This document shows, piece after piece, positions 1-8,367 of a DNA stretch of 64,000 nt. The stretch lies in assembly GCF_018224955.1 (NCBI RefSeq), contig NZ_JAGTUU010000001.1:496001-560000 (forward strand), written 5' to 3'. Positions within the stretch are counted from its first letter, which is position 1. Every line of letters begins with the position of its first letter. The DNA is from Thetidibacter halocola (GTDB lineage: Bacteria > Pseudomonadota > Alphaproteobacteria > Rhodobacterales > Rhodobacteraceae). A program made the position numbers and the translations under genes. A model generated the notes under the pieces. It saw only the letters and a program-made list of their open reading frames with translations, ran no database searches and was not told the DNA's origin.

Positions 1-596
1 CAGATCTTCTTCACGTAGTCCTTGGTCTCGCGGAACGGCGGCACGCCGCCATGCTTTTCCACCGCGCCCGGCCCCGCGTTGTAGGCTGCCAGCGCAAGGC
101 GCCACGAGTTGAACTTGCGGTATTGCATCATCAGGTAGCGCGCGCCGCCCTCGAGGTTCTGCTGCGGGTCGTGCGGATCGACGCCCAGCAGCTTGGCCGT
201 GCCGGGCATCAGCTGCGCAAGGCCGATCGCACCCTTGTGCGACACCGCCCCCGCCTGAAAGCGGCTTTCCTGGTGGACCAGCCGCAGGAACAGGTCCTCG
301 GGCACACCATGGCGGCGGGCGGCGGCGCGGGCCATGTCCTCGTAGGGGCCGCGATAGGTGCCGCGGTATTTCGGCACCGTGCCCTCGAGCACGCCGTATT
401 TCGTCGGCGTGACGACGGTGGGCGGCTGAAGCCGGACGGAGTCGTTGTATTGCCGCGATGCGCGGGTATCCAGAACCTTGGTCTGGTTCGAGAACAGCCG
501 CGCCCGGTTCTTGGTCGACAGAACGTCGGCGGGGGCGATGGTGGGCACCAACATGCCAAGGGCGCCGATCAATAACGCGCTGCGTGCGAACCGCAT
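1..596 (-). CDS. Lytic transglycosylase, SLT domain (3' end outside window)
   Basis: Periplasmic murein lytic transglycosylase that cleaves peptidoglycan glycan strands to 1,6-anhydromuropeptides. An ATG at 596 opens with a signal peptide ([23 protein letters not shown]), then a ~60-residue linker, then the SLT lysozyme-like domain from about residue 88. The catalytic Glu is E110 in VHQESRF, followed by the typical [10 protein letters not shown] and [17 protein letters not shown] motifs. The frame is open to base 1 at DYVKKI, so only the C-terminal tail is missing. It is transcribed away from ssb. The family is clear; the exact subfamily is not. Confidence 0.9.
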   Translation of the reverse strand, partial: MRFARSALLIGALGMLVPTIAPADVLSTKNRARLFSNQTKVLDTRASRQYNDSVRLQPPTVVTPTKYGVLEGTVPKYRGTYRGPYEDMARAAARRHGVPEDLFLRLVHQESRFQAGAVSHKGAIGLAQLMPGTAKLLGVDPHDPQQNLEGGARYLMMQYRKFNSWRLALAAYNAGPGAVEKHGGVPPFRETKDYVKKI

Positions 597-743
597 GAAA
601 TCCAGTCCCTGACAATCGATGACGGACGGACTATGCCGGATTCCGACACACATGACCAGTCCCCGCCCGCGCCCCTTTCCCGCAGGGCCATGGCTGGTAT
701 ACCGTCCTTCCGATATCCGCCGACAGATTCGAAAGGAAAGTGC

Positions 744-1271
744 ATGGCCGGTTCCGTCAACAAGGTGATCCTCGTGGGAAATCTGGGCCGCGACCCCGAG
801 GTCCGCACGTTCCAGAATGGCGGCAAGGTCTGCAACCTGCGCATCGCCACCTCCGAGAACTGGAAGGATCGCAACACGGGCGAGCGGCGCGAAAAGACCG
901 AGTGGCACTCGGTCGCGATCTTCTCGGAACCGCTGGCGCGGATCGCCGAGCAGTATCTGCGCAAGGGTTCCAAGGTCTATATCGAGGGCCAGCTGGAAAC
1001 CCGCAAGTGGCAGGACCAGTCCGGCCAGGACCGCTATTCGACCGAGATCGTCCTGCGCCCCTACAAGGGCGAGTTGACGCTGCTTGACGGGCGCGGCGAG
1101 GGCGGCGGCGGTGGCGGCGGCCAAGGTGGCAGCTTTGGCGGCGGTGGCGGCGGCTATGACGACCGCGGCTATGACGACCGCGACTATGGCGGCGGCGGCT
1201 CTGGCTCCGGGTCGGGGTCAGGCCCGTCGCGCGCGCCCGCCGGCGATATCGACGACGAAATCCCGTTCTGA
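744..1271 (+). CDS. ssb: Single-stranded DNA-binding protein
   Basis: SSB coats single-stranded DNA in replication, recombination and repair and recruits partners through its C-terminal tip. The 175-residue product starts at [15 protein letters not shown], preceded by GAAAGGAAAG as ribosome binding site. An in-frame upstream extension to 633 exists but lacks family similarity. The OB fold covers about residues 1-112 ([29 protein letters not shown]). A Gly-rich linker follows, containing repeated [11 protein letters not shown], and the acidic tip is DIDDEIPF. No LexA box was found in the 147-bp upstream region. Confidence 0.97.
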   Translation: MAGSVNKVILVGNLGRDPEVRTFQNGGKVCNLRIATSENWKDRNTGERREKTEWHSVAIFSEPLARIAEQYLRKGSKVYIEGQLETRKWQDQSGQDRYSTEIVLRPYKGELTLLDGRGEGGGGGGGQGGSFGGGGGGYDDRGYDDRDYGGGGSGSGSGSGPSRAPAGDIDDEIPF

Positions 1272-1366
1272 GACAGCGGCGCGGCGCCATGGCGCACGTC
1301 CCACATGGTGGCATGATGGCGCCGGGATGCCTATCTCGGGGTCAGGACAACCCTCGGGAGTGACAC

Positions 1367-2428
1367 ATGGCATGGTCCTTTTCCATCGGGCGGCTGTTCG
1401 GCTCGGAACTGCGCGTCCACGCAACCTTCCTGCTGCTGCTGCTGTTCGTCGCGGCCTCGGCATGGTCGACGGGCGGCGCGGCGGCGGCCATCGTGAACGT
1501 GGCCTTCATCTGCGCTCTGTTCGCCTGCGTCGTGGCGCATGAATACGGCCACGCGCTGATGGCGCGGCGCTATGGCATCCAGACACCGGACATCACCCTG
1601 CTGCCGATCGGCGGGATGGCGCGGCTGACACGGATGCCGGAAAAGCCCGGGCAGGAGGTCGCCGTGGCGCTGGCCGGGCCCGCCGTCAACGTGGTGATCT
1701 GGGCCGTGCTGTGGCTGGCGGGCGCGGGCACCATGCCCGACCTCGGCGCGCCGATGACCCTGTCGGGCTTCCTTGGCCAGCTGGCGGGCGTCAACCTGTT
1801 CCTCGCGCTGTTCAACCTGCTGCCGGCCTTCCCGATGGATGGCGGGCGGGTGTTGCGGGCGCTCCTGTCGCTGCGGATGGACCGGGTGCGCGCCACCCGC
1901 GTCGCCTCGGCGCTGGGTCAGATCGTGGCCTTCGGCTTTGCCTTCTGGGGGTTGAGTTCGGGCAACCTGATCCTCGTGCTGATCGCGGTGTTCATCTTCT
2001 TCGCCGCGCAGGCCGAGGCGAACGACGTGGCCGCCCGCGACATCGCCCGCGGGCTGAAGCTGCGCGACGCAGTCATCACCAGTTTCGAGTCGCTCTCTCC
2101 CTCCGACCCGATGCACGTGGCGGCGCAGACGCTGATCCGCACGACGCAGCACGAGTTTCCCGTGATGGATGCCGAGGGGCGGCTGGCCGGTTTCCTGACC
2201 CGCGACGCGCTGTTCCGCGCCATGGCCGAGGGGCACAACACGCACCCGGTGGGCGAGGCGATGACCACCGCCATCCCAGCCCTGCCCCTGGGCGCACCGT
2301 TGTCGGACGCGCTCGACGCGCTGGCCGAGGCGCCCGCCGTGGCCGCCACCGATGCGGCCGGCCGCGTGCTGGGCTATGTCACCCGCGAGAACGTGGGCGA
2401 GCTGATGGTTCTGCGCGCCCGCCGCTGA
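1367..2428 (+). CDS. Site-2 protease family zinc metalloprotease with CBS domains
   Basis: Integral-membrane M50 (Rip3/SpoIVFB-like) protease, probably cleaving a membrane substrate within the bilayer. In the 353 residues, the zinc motif HEYGH is at 58-62 and the second metal/active-site motif NLLPAFPMDGGR is at about 150-161 with D158. About six hydrophobic segments lie before residue 220. A C-terminal pair of CBS domains (about 232-353) would sense an adenosyl ligand. The ATG follows a GGGAG ribosome binding site. No substrate such as an anti-sigma factor is adjacent, so its target is unknown. Confidence 0.92.
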   Translation: MAWSFSIGRLFGSELRVHATFLLLLLFVAASAWSTGGAAAAIVNVAFICALFACVVAHEYGHALMARRYGIQTPDITLLPIGGMARLTRMPEKPGQEVAVALAGPAVNVVIWAVLWLAGAGTMPDLGAPMTLSGFLGQLAGVNLFLALFNLLPAFPMDGGRVLRALLSLRMDRVRATRVASALGQIVAFGFAFWGLSSGNLILVLIAVFIFFAAQAEANDVAARDIARGLKLRDAVITSFESLSPSDPMHVAAQTLIRTTQHEFPVMDAEGRLAGFLTRDALFRAMAEGHNTHPVGEAMTTAIPALPLGAPLSDALDALAEAPAVAATDAAGRVLGYVTRENVGELMVLRARR

Positions 2429-2522
2429 GCCGAACTTGACACGGCTCAAGGACAGGCGCCGCGCGCGCCCGGCAAGATGCCCGCATTTGTCACCTGCATT
2501 CGGCCTTCGGGGGGAGGACACC

Positions 2523-3179
2523 ATGCCGGACAGCCAGACCGTCGCCACCGTCCGCGTCACGACTATCGGGCTGGAGGGGCACCTGCGCTGCCCGCCGGAT
2601 CCCGCCGGGCTGATCGTCTTTGCCCATGGCGCAGGCAGCAGCCATCGCAGCCCGCGCAACAACCGCGTCGCCGGGGCGCTGGCCGCGCAGGGCTTCGCCA
2701 CGTTGCTCTTCGACCTGCTGACCGAGGACGAGGCGCAGGACCGCGCCAATGTCTTCGACATCCCGCTGCTGGGCCAGAGGATGCTGGACGCGCTGGACTG
2801 GACCTGGTCGCAGCGTCCGCTGCGCCGCCTGCCCGTGGGGCTGTTCGGCGCCAGCACCGGTGCGGCGGCGGCGCTGGTCGCGGCGGCGCAGGCACCCGAC
2901 CGGGTCGGTGCCGTGGTCTCGCGCGGCGGGCGGCCCGACCTGGCCGCCGGCGCCCTGCCACAGGTGCGCGCGCCGGTCCTGCTGATCGTCGGCGGGCTGG
3001 ACGAGGTGGTCGTCCACCTCAACCTCACCGCTGCCGACCGGCTGACCTGCCCGCACCGGACAGAGATCGTCCCCGGCGCCACCCACCTGTTCGAGGAACC
3101 CGGCGCTCTGGACCGGGTCACGACTCTGGCCGGCGACTGGTTCACGCAGCACCTCTCCCATGCGGAGAGCCGGGCATGA
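2523..3179 (+). CDS. Alpha/beta hydrolase, dienelactone hydrolase-like
   Basis: Predicted cytosolic alpha/beta hydrolase of 218 residues. HGAGSS near residue 35 is the oxyanion region, and the nucleophile elbow is GASTG with S111. The acid lies near GGLDEVV and the His in GATHLFEEPG. The start is placed at MPDSQTV after GGGGGAGGACACC; a longer in-frame start at 2436 has no ribosome site. The stop overlaps the next ATG (ATGA), so it is translationally coupled to the phosphoribosyltransferase. These two families occur together or fused in other bacteria, which suggests one pathway, but the substrate is unknown. Confidence 0.85.
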   Translation: MPDSQTVATVRVTTIGLEGHLRCPPDPAGLIVFAHGAGSSHRSPRNNRVAGALAAQGFATLLFDLLTEDEAQDRANVFDIPLLGQRMLDALDWTWSQRPLRRLPVGLFGASTGAAAALVAAAQAPDRVGAVVSRGGRPDLAAGALPQVRAPVLLIVGGLDEVVVHLNLTAADRLTCPHRTEIVPGATHLFEEPGALDRVTTLAGDWFTQHLSHAESRA

Positions 3180-3856
3180 CGCTTTTTGCCGATCGCGCCG
3201 AGGCCGGCCGCGCGCTGGCCGCCCGGCTGGCGGCGCTGGCCCATGCCGACCCGGTGATCCTCGCCCTGCCCCGCGGCGGCGTCCCCCTCGGGATCGAGGT
3301 GGCGCGCCGCCTGCACGCGCCGATGGACCTGCTGATGGTGCGCAAGATCGGCGCACCGGGGCAGAAGGAACTGGCGGTCGGTGCCGTGGTCGACGGCGAC
3401 GCGCCACAATACGCCACCAACCCCGAGGTCATGCGCGCCTTCGGGCTGAGCCGGGCGGATGTAGAGCGCCTCGCCCTGCCCGAACTCGCGGAAATCCACC
3501 GCCGCCGCGCGCTGTATTCCGGCGGGCGGGCGCCGGTGCCCATCGCGGGACGCACCGCGATCGTGGTCGATGACGGGATCGCCACCGGCGCCACCACCCG
3601 CGCCGCGCTGCGCGCCTTGCGGCGGCGCGATCCGGCGCGGATCGTGCTGGCGGTGCCGGTCGCGCCGCGCGACACGCTGGACAGCCTGCGCGGCGAGGTG
3701 GACCAGATCGTCTGCCTGCACACGCCCGAGCCCTTCCACGCCGTTGGCCTGCACTACCGCGATTTTCCGCAGACCGGGGATGACGAGGTGGTGCGCCTGA
3801 TGGACGAGGCCGCGCGGATCGCCGGGCCGGAATGCGGGACGGCGCCGGGCGATTGA
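3176..3856 (+). CDS. Phosphoribosyltransferase family protein
   Basis: 226-residue type I phosphoribosyltransferase-fold protein. The PRPP-binding loop reads AIVVDDGIATGATT (about residues 123-136), with LALPRGGVPLG near the N-terminus and VRKIGAPGQKELAVGAV in the hood region. The ATG at 3176 overlaps the hydrolase stop. This subgroup (orphan PRTases beside dienelactone hydrolases) has no firmly assigned base substrate; the family is sure, the reaction is not. The gene ends at an intergenic repeat shared with four other places in the window. Confidence 0.85.
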   Translation: MTLFADRAEAGRALAARLAALAHADPVILALPRGGVPLGIEVARRLHAPMDLLMVRKIGAPGQKELAVGAVVDGDAPQYATNPEVMRAFGLSRADVERLALPELAEIHRRRALYSGGRAPVPIAGRTAIVVDDGIATGATTRAALRALRRRDPARIVLAVPVAPRDTLDSLRGEVDQIVCLHTPEPFHAVGLHYRDFPQTGDDEVVRLMDEAARIAGPECGTAPGD

Positions 3857-3918
3857 GGGGCCCTGCCCCTCTGGGCCTGCTGCCCTTTCACCCTGCGGTA
3901 TTTGGGAACCGGAGAAGG
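3857..3918 (+). repeat. Intergenic structured repeat, copy A
   Basis: Begins with the palindrome GGGGCCCTGCCCC at 3857-3869 and ends with the tail GCGGTATTTGGGAACCGG plus AGAAGG at 3895-3918. It lies between two convergent genes (the phosphoribosyltransferase and aroB). The tail matches copies at 8331-8354, 58407-58434, 63111-63135 and, inverted, 37164-37190. No long T-run follows, so it is not a standard intrinsic terminator, though a role in 3'-end formation fits its position. Confidence 0.6.
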
Positions 3919-3931
3919 CGCCGGGGCGGGT

Positions 3932-5038
3932 TCAGGCCAGCCCGTCGCGCAGCAGGCGCAGCACCGCGTCGCCCGGCACGTCGGAGGTGACGAAAGCCTG
4001 CCCGATTCCGCGCGCCAGGATGAAGCGGAGCTGGCCGTCCACCACCTTCTTGTCCTGCCCCATAAGGTCGAGCAGCGCCTCGGCCCCCGGCAGGTCGCCG
4101 GGAATGTCGGCGAGGTCGGTCTTCATCCCCATCGCCCTGAGATGCTGGCGCACGCGCGAGGGGTCCTCCTGGCTGCAAAGGCCAAGGCGTGAGGACAGCT
4201 CGAACGCCAGCGCACAGCCGATCGCCACGCCCTCGCCATGCAGCAGCCGGTCGGAATAGCCCGTCGCGGCCTCCAGCGCGTGGCAGAAGGTATGGCCAAG
4301 GTTCAGCAGCGCGCGGTCCCCCTGCTCGGTCTCGTCGCGCAGGACGATCCCGGCCTTCATCTCGACCGAGCGTTTCACCGCGTATTGCCGTGCCTCGGCG
4401 TCGCCCGCGGCGGCGCGGGGGCCGTTTTCCTCGAGCCAGTCGAAGAAATCCGCATCGCCCAGCAGACCGTATTTCACCACCTCGCCGTAGCCCGCCAGAT
4501 AATCGCGCGGGGTCAGGGTCGACAGCACGTAGATATCGGCCAGCACCAGGCTGGGCTGGTGGAAAGCGCCCACCAGGTTCTTGCCCTGCGCAGTGTTGAT
4601 GCCGGTCTTGCCGCCCACCGAACTGTCCACCTGCGCCAGCAGCGAGGTCGGCACCTGGACAAAACGCACGCCCCGCCGCAGCACGGCGGCGGCGAAGCCC
4701 ACGAGGTCGCCGATCACCCCGCCGCCGAGTGCCACGACGATGTCGCGGCGTTCCACCTTCTGCTCCAGCAGCCATTCGACCGTCTGCTCGAACGGACCCC
4801 AGCGTTTCGTGGCCTCGCCCGGCGGCAGGGTCAAGGTGGCATGCGCGATGCCTTCGGCCTCCAGCGCCGCCGTCAGCGTGGCAAGGTGCAGGCCGGCCAC
4901 GCGTTCGTCGCTGACGATGGCGACGCGGCGGCGCGCCAGCAGCGGCGCGATCTCGGCCCCGGCGCGGGACAGCAGGCCGGGCCCGATGCGCACGTCGTAT
5001 TCGCGGCCGGGCAGCGGAACGGGAACGGTGTCGATCAT
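3932..5038 (-). CDS. aroB: 3-dehydroquinate synthase
   Basis: Converts DAHP to 3-dehydroquinate, the second step of the shikimate pathway. It needs NAD+ and a divalent metal. The 368-residue product starts with MIDTVPVPLPGREYDVRIG. The NAD-binding GGGVIGDLVGF, VPTSLLAQVDSSVGGKTGIN, the metal-binding GHTFCHALE and the LLHGEGVAIG region are all present. Its ATG overlaps the aroK stop (ATGA in the coding strand), so the two are one operon. Confidence 0.97.
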   Translation of the reverse strand: MIDTVPVPLPGREYDVRIGPGLLSRAGAEIAPLLARRRVAIVSDERVAGLHLATLTAALEAEGIAHATLTLPPGEATKRWGPFEQTVEWLLEQKVERRDIVVALGGGVIGDLVGFAAAVLRRGVRFVQVPTSLLAQVDSSVGGKTGINTAQGKNLVGAFHQPSLVLADIYVLSTLTPRDYLAGYGEVVKYGLLGDADFFDWLEENGPRAAAGDAEARQYAVKRSVEMKAGIVLRDETEQGDRALLNLGHTFCHALEAATGYSDRLLHGEGVAIGCALAFELSSRLGLCSQEDPSRVRQHLRAMGMKTDLADIPGDLPGAEALLDLMGQDKKVVDGQLRFILARGIGQAFVTSDVPGDAVLRLLRDGLA

Positions 5039-5607
5039 GGGACGGTCTCCAGCACGTCGGGTCGGGTCTCGTACAGGCGCCGCGCCACGAGGCGCGCCAT
5101 CTCGTCCAGCGAGCGGCCGGCCTCGGAGGGCACGGTGATGTCGGCCAGCGCGTAGACCGGCGCGCGCGTCTCGTGCAGGGCCTTGAGCGTCCCGTATGGG
5201 TCGGGCGTGCGCAACAGCGGCCGCGAATCCTTGTGGCGGACACGGTTCCACAGCACCGGCAGCTCGGCATCGAGCCAGACCGAGACGCCCTTGTCCGAGA
5301 TCATCCGGCGGTTGCCTTCGGACATGAAGGCGCCGCCGCCGGTGGACAGGACCAAGGGCGTGCCATCCAGCAGCCGTTCGATCACCTGGCTTTCCTTGCG
5401 GCGAAAGAACGGCTCGCCGTCGCGGGCGAAAATCTCGGCGATGGACATGTTGGCGGCCTGCTCGATCTCGTGGTCCGAATCGCGGAACGGCACACCCAGA
5501 TGCGCCGCCAGCGTGCGGCCCACCGCCGTCTTCCCCGCGCCCATCATGCCGACCAGCACGACGGTTTTCCGCAGGATCAACCGGTTGCGCGTGCTTTGAT
5601 CGGCCAT
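5035..5607 (-). CDS. aroK: Shikimate kinase
   Basis: ATP-dependent 3-phosphorylation of shikimate, fifth step of the shikimate pathway. The 190-residue product has Walker A GMMGAGKT at 20-27, shikimate-binding DSDHEIE, FFRRKE and STGGGAF, and the LID-type region RHKDSRPLL. It is the first gene of the aroK-aroB operon, whose promoter must lie in the 100 bp shared with the divergent small membrane protein gene at 5709. Confidence 0.96.
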   Translation of the reverse strand: MADQSTRNRLILRKTVVLVGMMGAGKTAVGRTLAAHLGVPFRDSDHEIEQAANMSIAEIFARDGEPFFRRKESQVIERLLDGTPLVLSTGGGAFMSEGNRRMISDKGVSVWLDAELPVLWNRVRHKDSRPLLRTPDPYGTLKALHETRAPVYALADITVPSEAGRSLDEMARLVARRLYETRPDVLETVP

Positions 5608-5708
5608 CCTTCGCCCATTTGCCCTATCCCGTTGCGTGAATGACGTGAACGGGACAAAAAGACTAGGTAGAAGATGAAAAAAACCTGGGGCAGAGGCATA
5701 ATCCGGAC

Positions 5709-5858
5709 ATGGGGCGACTGATCAAACTGCTGTTCTACCTGGCCATCCTGGGCGCGCTGGCGCTGGTGGCCTATGCCTATGTCGGGCCGTTCTTCGGGGC
5801 CGACTTCAGCCCGCCGCAAGGCGAAATCCGCCAACCCGTCGACCTGGATGCGAACTGA
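5709..5858 (+). CDS. Small single-span membrane protein
   Basis: A 49-residue ORF beginning MGRLIKLLFYLAILGALALV and ending QPVDLDAN. It has one transmembrane helix (about 4-26) and a short polar tail. The stop overlaps the start of the next gene by 11 bp, which suggests coupling. Function unknown. No strong Shine-Dalgarno is visible, but the composition and overlap support a real gene. It is likely divergent from aroK. Confidence 0.7.
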   Translation: MGRLIKLLFYLAILGALALVAYAYVGPFFGADFSPPQGEIRQPVDLDAN

Positions 5859-7308
5859 GGCGCTGATCCTCGCCCTGGCGCTGGCGCTGGCGCCGGGCCT
5901 GTCACAGGCGCAAGGCGTTCCTTCCACGCGCGGGGCGCTGCCGCCGCAAGTGGACAGCGCCCCGCTGGGCGAGACCGATCCCGGCGCCGTGGGGCTGCTT
6001 TCGCCGCGCATGACCGGGCTTCCGGCTGCGCTGTGGCAGCGCTCGGACGGGGTCGCGCTCGAAGGGCTGATCGGCGCCATCGTCCCGGTGGTGCCCGCCC
6101 TGCAGGACCTGATGCACACGCTGATGCTGGCCGAGGCGCTGCCGCCCGAGGGGCATGGCATGGCGCATCTTGGCGCGCGGCTGGACTGGCTGATCGACAA
6201 TGGCGCGGTGGACGAGGCGGCGGCCCTGCTCGAGATCGTGGGCCATGACCGGCCCGCTCTGTTCGCCCGCTGGGCCGATCTCGCGCTGTTGCAAGGTCAG
6301 CCCGAAAGCGCCTGCCGCACCCAGGCGGCGGAACCGCGCCTGTCCGGCGACTGGTCGCTGCGGGTGTTCTGCATCGCGCGCTCAGGCGACTGGACGCGCG
6401 CCGCGCTGGTCCTGCAAGGGGCGCGCACGCTGGGCACGATCCCGGAACGCCGCGTCGACCTGCTGGAACGCTTCCTCGACCCGGAGCTGGCCGAGGGCGC
6501 GCCGCCGCTGCTGCCGCCGGTGCGCCCGACGCCGCTGGAATTCCGCCTGTTCGAGGCGCTGGGAGAGCCGCTGCCGACCGCGCCCCTGCCGCTGGCCTTT
6601 TCCGTTCTGGACCTGACCGGCGACAATGGCTGGCGGGCGCAGATCGAGGCGGCGGAGCGTCTGGCGCGGGCGGGCTCGCTGCCCGCGAACCGACTGCTGG
6701 GGCTTTATACGCTGCGCGAACCGGCGGCCTCGGGCGGGGTCTGGGACCGGGTGGCGGCCTTTCAGGCCTTCGAAGCAGCGCTGGCCCGAGGGCGGCCCGA
6801 CGCGGTCGGCCCGGCCCTGCAACGGGTCTGGCCGCAGATGGCCAGCGCGCGCCTGCTGGTCCCCTTTGCCGAACTGTTCGCCACCGGCCTCGCCGCGCAG
6901 CGGCTGGAGGGACGGGCGGCGCGCATGGCGCAGCGCGCCGCCTTCCTGTCGGCAGATTACGAGGGGCTTGCCCCGGCCGCCGGCGCCCCGACCGATGCCG
7001 AGACGGCCTTTCTCGCGTCGCTCGCGCGCGGCAAGGCTCCGGCCTCCATCCCCGACTTGCCCCATGCCGAGGCTGTCGCGGCGGGATTTGCCGGCGCGCC
7101 GATGCCCCCGGTGCTGGCAGAGCAACTGGCGGCGGGCCGGCTGGGCGAGGTCATCCTGCGCGCCGTGGCCCTGTTTTCCAGCGGCGCCGAGGGAAACGGC
7201 GCCGACCTGGCCGACGCGCTGGCCACGTTCCGCGCGCTGGGGCTGGAGGACGTGGCGCGGCGCGCCGCACTGCAACTGGTGCTGCTGGATGCGGAGCGCG
7301 CGCTGTGA
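5848..7308 (+). CDS. Secreted protein of unknown function upstream of xerD
   Basis: A 486-residue protein with signal peptide MRTEALILALALALAPGLSQAQG, so probably periplasmic. The mature part is Ala/Leu-rich and looks helical throughout, with helical-repeat character (for example EAAALLEIVGHDRPALFARWADLALLQGQPESA resembles tetratricopeptide-like helices). I recognise no catalytic motif. The ATG at 5848 overlaps the preceding small ORF, and the stop overlaps the xerD GTG. Three overlapping genes imply one operon, but no functional link to recombination is evident. Confidence 0.8.
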   Translation: MRTEALILALALALAPGLSQAQGVPSTRGALPPQVDSAPLGETDPGAVGLLSPRMTGLPAALWQRSDGVALEGLIGAIVPVVPALQDLMHTLMLAEALPPEGHGMAHLGARLDWLIDNGAVDEAAALLEIVGHDRPALFARWADLALLQGQPESACRTQAAEPRLSGDWSLRVFCIARSGDWTRAALVLQGARTLGTIPERRVDLLERFLDPELAEGAPPLLPPVRPTPLEFRLFEALGEPLPTAPLPLAFSVLDLTGDNGWRAQIEAAERLARAGSLPANRLLGLYTLREPAASGGVWDRVAAFQAFEAALARGRPDAVGPALQRVWPQMASARLLVPFAELFATGLAAQRLEGRAARMAQRAAFLSADYEGLAPAAGAPTDAETAFLASLARGKAPASIPDLPHAEAVAAGFAGAPMPPVLAEQLAAGRLGEVILRAVALFSSGAEGNGADLADALATFRALGLEDVARRAALQLVLLDAERAL

Positions 7309-8237
7309 GCGGCGACCGTCACTGGGTCGCGCGCTTTCTCGAGGCGATGGCCGCGGAACGGGGGGCGGCGGCGAACACGCTGGCCGCCTATGAGCGCGAC
7401 CTCGCCCACGTGGCGGAATGGCTTGCCGACCGGGGCCGCGACCTGTCGGACGCCTCGCGCGCGGATGTCGAGGACTACCTCGTGGATTGCGACACCCTTG
7501 GCCTGTCGCGGGCGACCCGGGCGCGGCGGCTGTCGGCGGTGAAGCAGCTCTATCGCTTTGCCTTCGAGGAAGGTCTGCGCGAGGACAACCCGGCGGTGCA
7601 GATCGCCGGGCCCGGCCGCGACAAGCGCCTGCCCAAGACGCTGAGCATCGAAGAGGTCGACCGCCTGCTGGAGGCCGCCGCGAAACACGGCCGGACCGAC
7701 GCCGACCGGCTGCGCAATGGCTGCCTGATGCAGGTGCTCTACGCGACTGGCATGCGGGTGAGCGAGTTGGTCTCGCTGCCGCTGTCTTCCGCGCGGGGTG
7801 ATCCAAGGATGCTACTGATCCGCGGCAAGGGCGGCAAGGAACGGATGGTGCCTCTGTCGCCACCCGCGCGGGTGGCGCTGGCAGCGTGGCTTGCCTGCCG
7901 CGATGCCGAGGACGCGGCGGCGCGCGAGAAAGGCAGGCCGCCCTCGCCCTTCCTGTTCCCGTCGCGCGGCAAGGCCGGGCACCTGACGCGCCATGCCTTC
8001 TACATGGCGATCAAGGATTTCGCCGTGGCGGGGGGCGTCTCGCCGGACAAGGTGACGCCGCACACGCTGCGCCATGCCTTCGCCACGCATCTGCTGGCCA
8101 ATGGCGCCGATCTGCGGGCGATCCAGACGCTGCTGGGCCATGCCGACGTGGCGACGACCGAGATCTACACCCACGTGCTGGAGGAGCGGTTGCGCGACCT
8201 CGTGCTGGAGCATCACCCGCTGGCCCGCGACGACTGA
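7305..8237 (+). CDS. xerD: Tyrosine recombinase XerD
   Basis: Resolves chromosome dimers at dif together with XerC and FtsK. The 310-residue product starts with GTG at 7305, overlapping the previous stop. The N-terminal SAM-like core-binding domain (about 1-90) is followed by a catalytic domain with Arg in YATGMRVSEL, Lys in RGKGGKER, the HTLRHAFATHLL box, LLGHADVATTEIYTH and the nucleophilic Tyr in that last motif. XerD rather than XerC is inferred from overall similarity; the two are close paralogues. Confidence 0.9.
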   Translation: MSGDRHWVARFLEAMAAERGAAANTLAAYERDLAHVAEWLADRGRDLSDASRADVEDYLVDCDTLGLSRATRARRLSAVKQLYRFAFEEGLREDNPAVQIAGPGRDKRLPKTLSIEEVDRLLEAAAKHGRTDADRLRNGCLMQVLYATGMRVSELVSLPLSSARGDPRMLLIRGKGGKERMVPLSPPARVALAAWLACRDAEDAAAREKGRPPSPFLFPSRGKAGHLTRHAFYMAIKDFAVAGGVSPDKVTPHTLRHAFATHLLANGADLRAIQTLLGHADVATTEIYTHVLEERLRDLVLEHHPLARDD

Positions 8238-8292
8238 TCCAGCGGGGCGCGCCTGCGGCGCGCACACGGATCTTGCGGCCTGCGGCCGGTTC

Positions 8293-8354
8293 GGGGGCTC
8301 TGCCCCCGTCGCGCTGACGCGCGACTCCCCCGGGATACTTGTGGCCAGAAGAAG
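8293..8354 (+). repeat. Intergenic structured repeat, copy B
   Basis: Three parts: GGGGGCTCTGCCCCC (8293-8307), a second hairpin GTCGCG-CTGACG-CGCGAC (8308-8325), and the tail CGGGATACTTGTGGCC plus AGAAGAAG (8331-8354). It lies between convergent xerD and the phosphoesterase gene. This is one of the two clearest copies of the family, the other being at 63078. Confidence 0.7.
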
Positions 8355-8367
8355 ACCCGGATGGCTT

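Noticed and set aside
1331-3754. 807-codon minus-strand open frame opposite the protease, hydrolase and phosphoribosyltransferase genes
   Set aside because: Antisense shadow of three genes with clear family motifs; its translation is Arg/Gln/His-rich without any domain.
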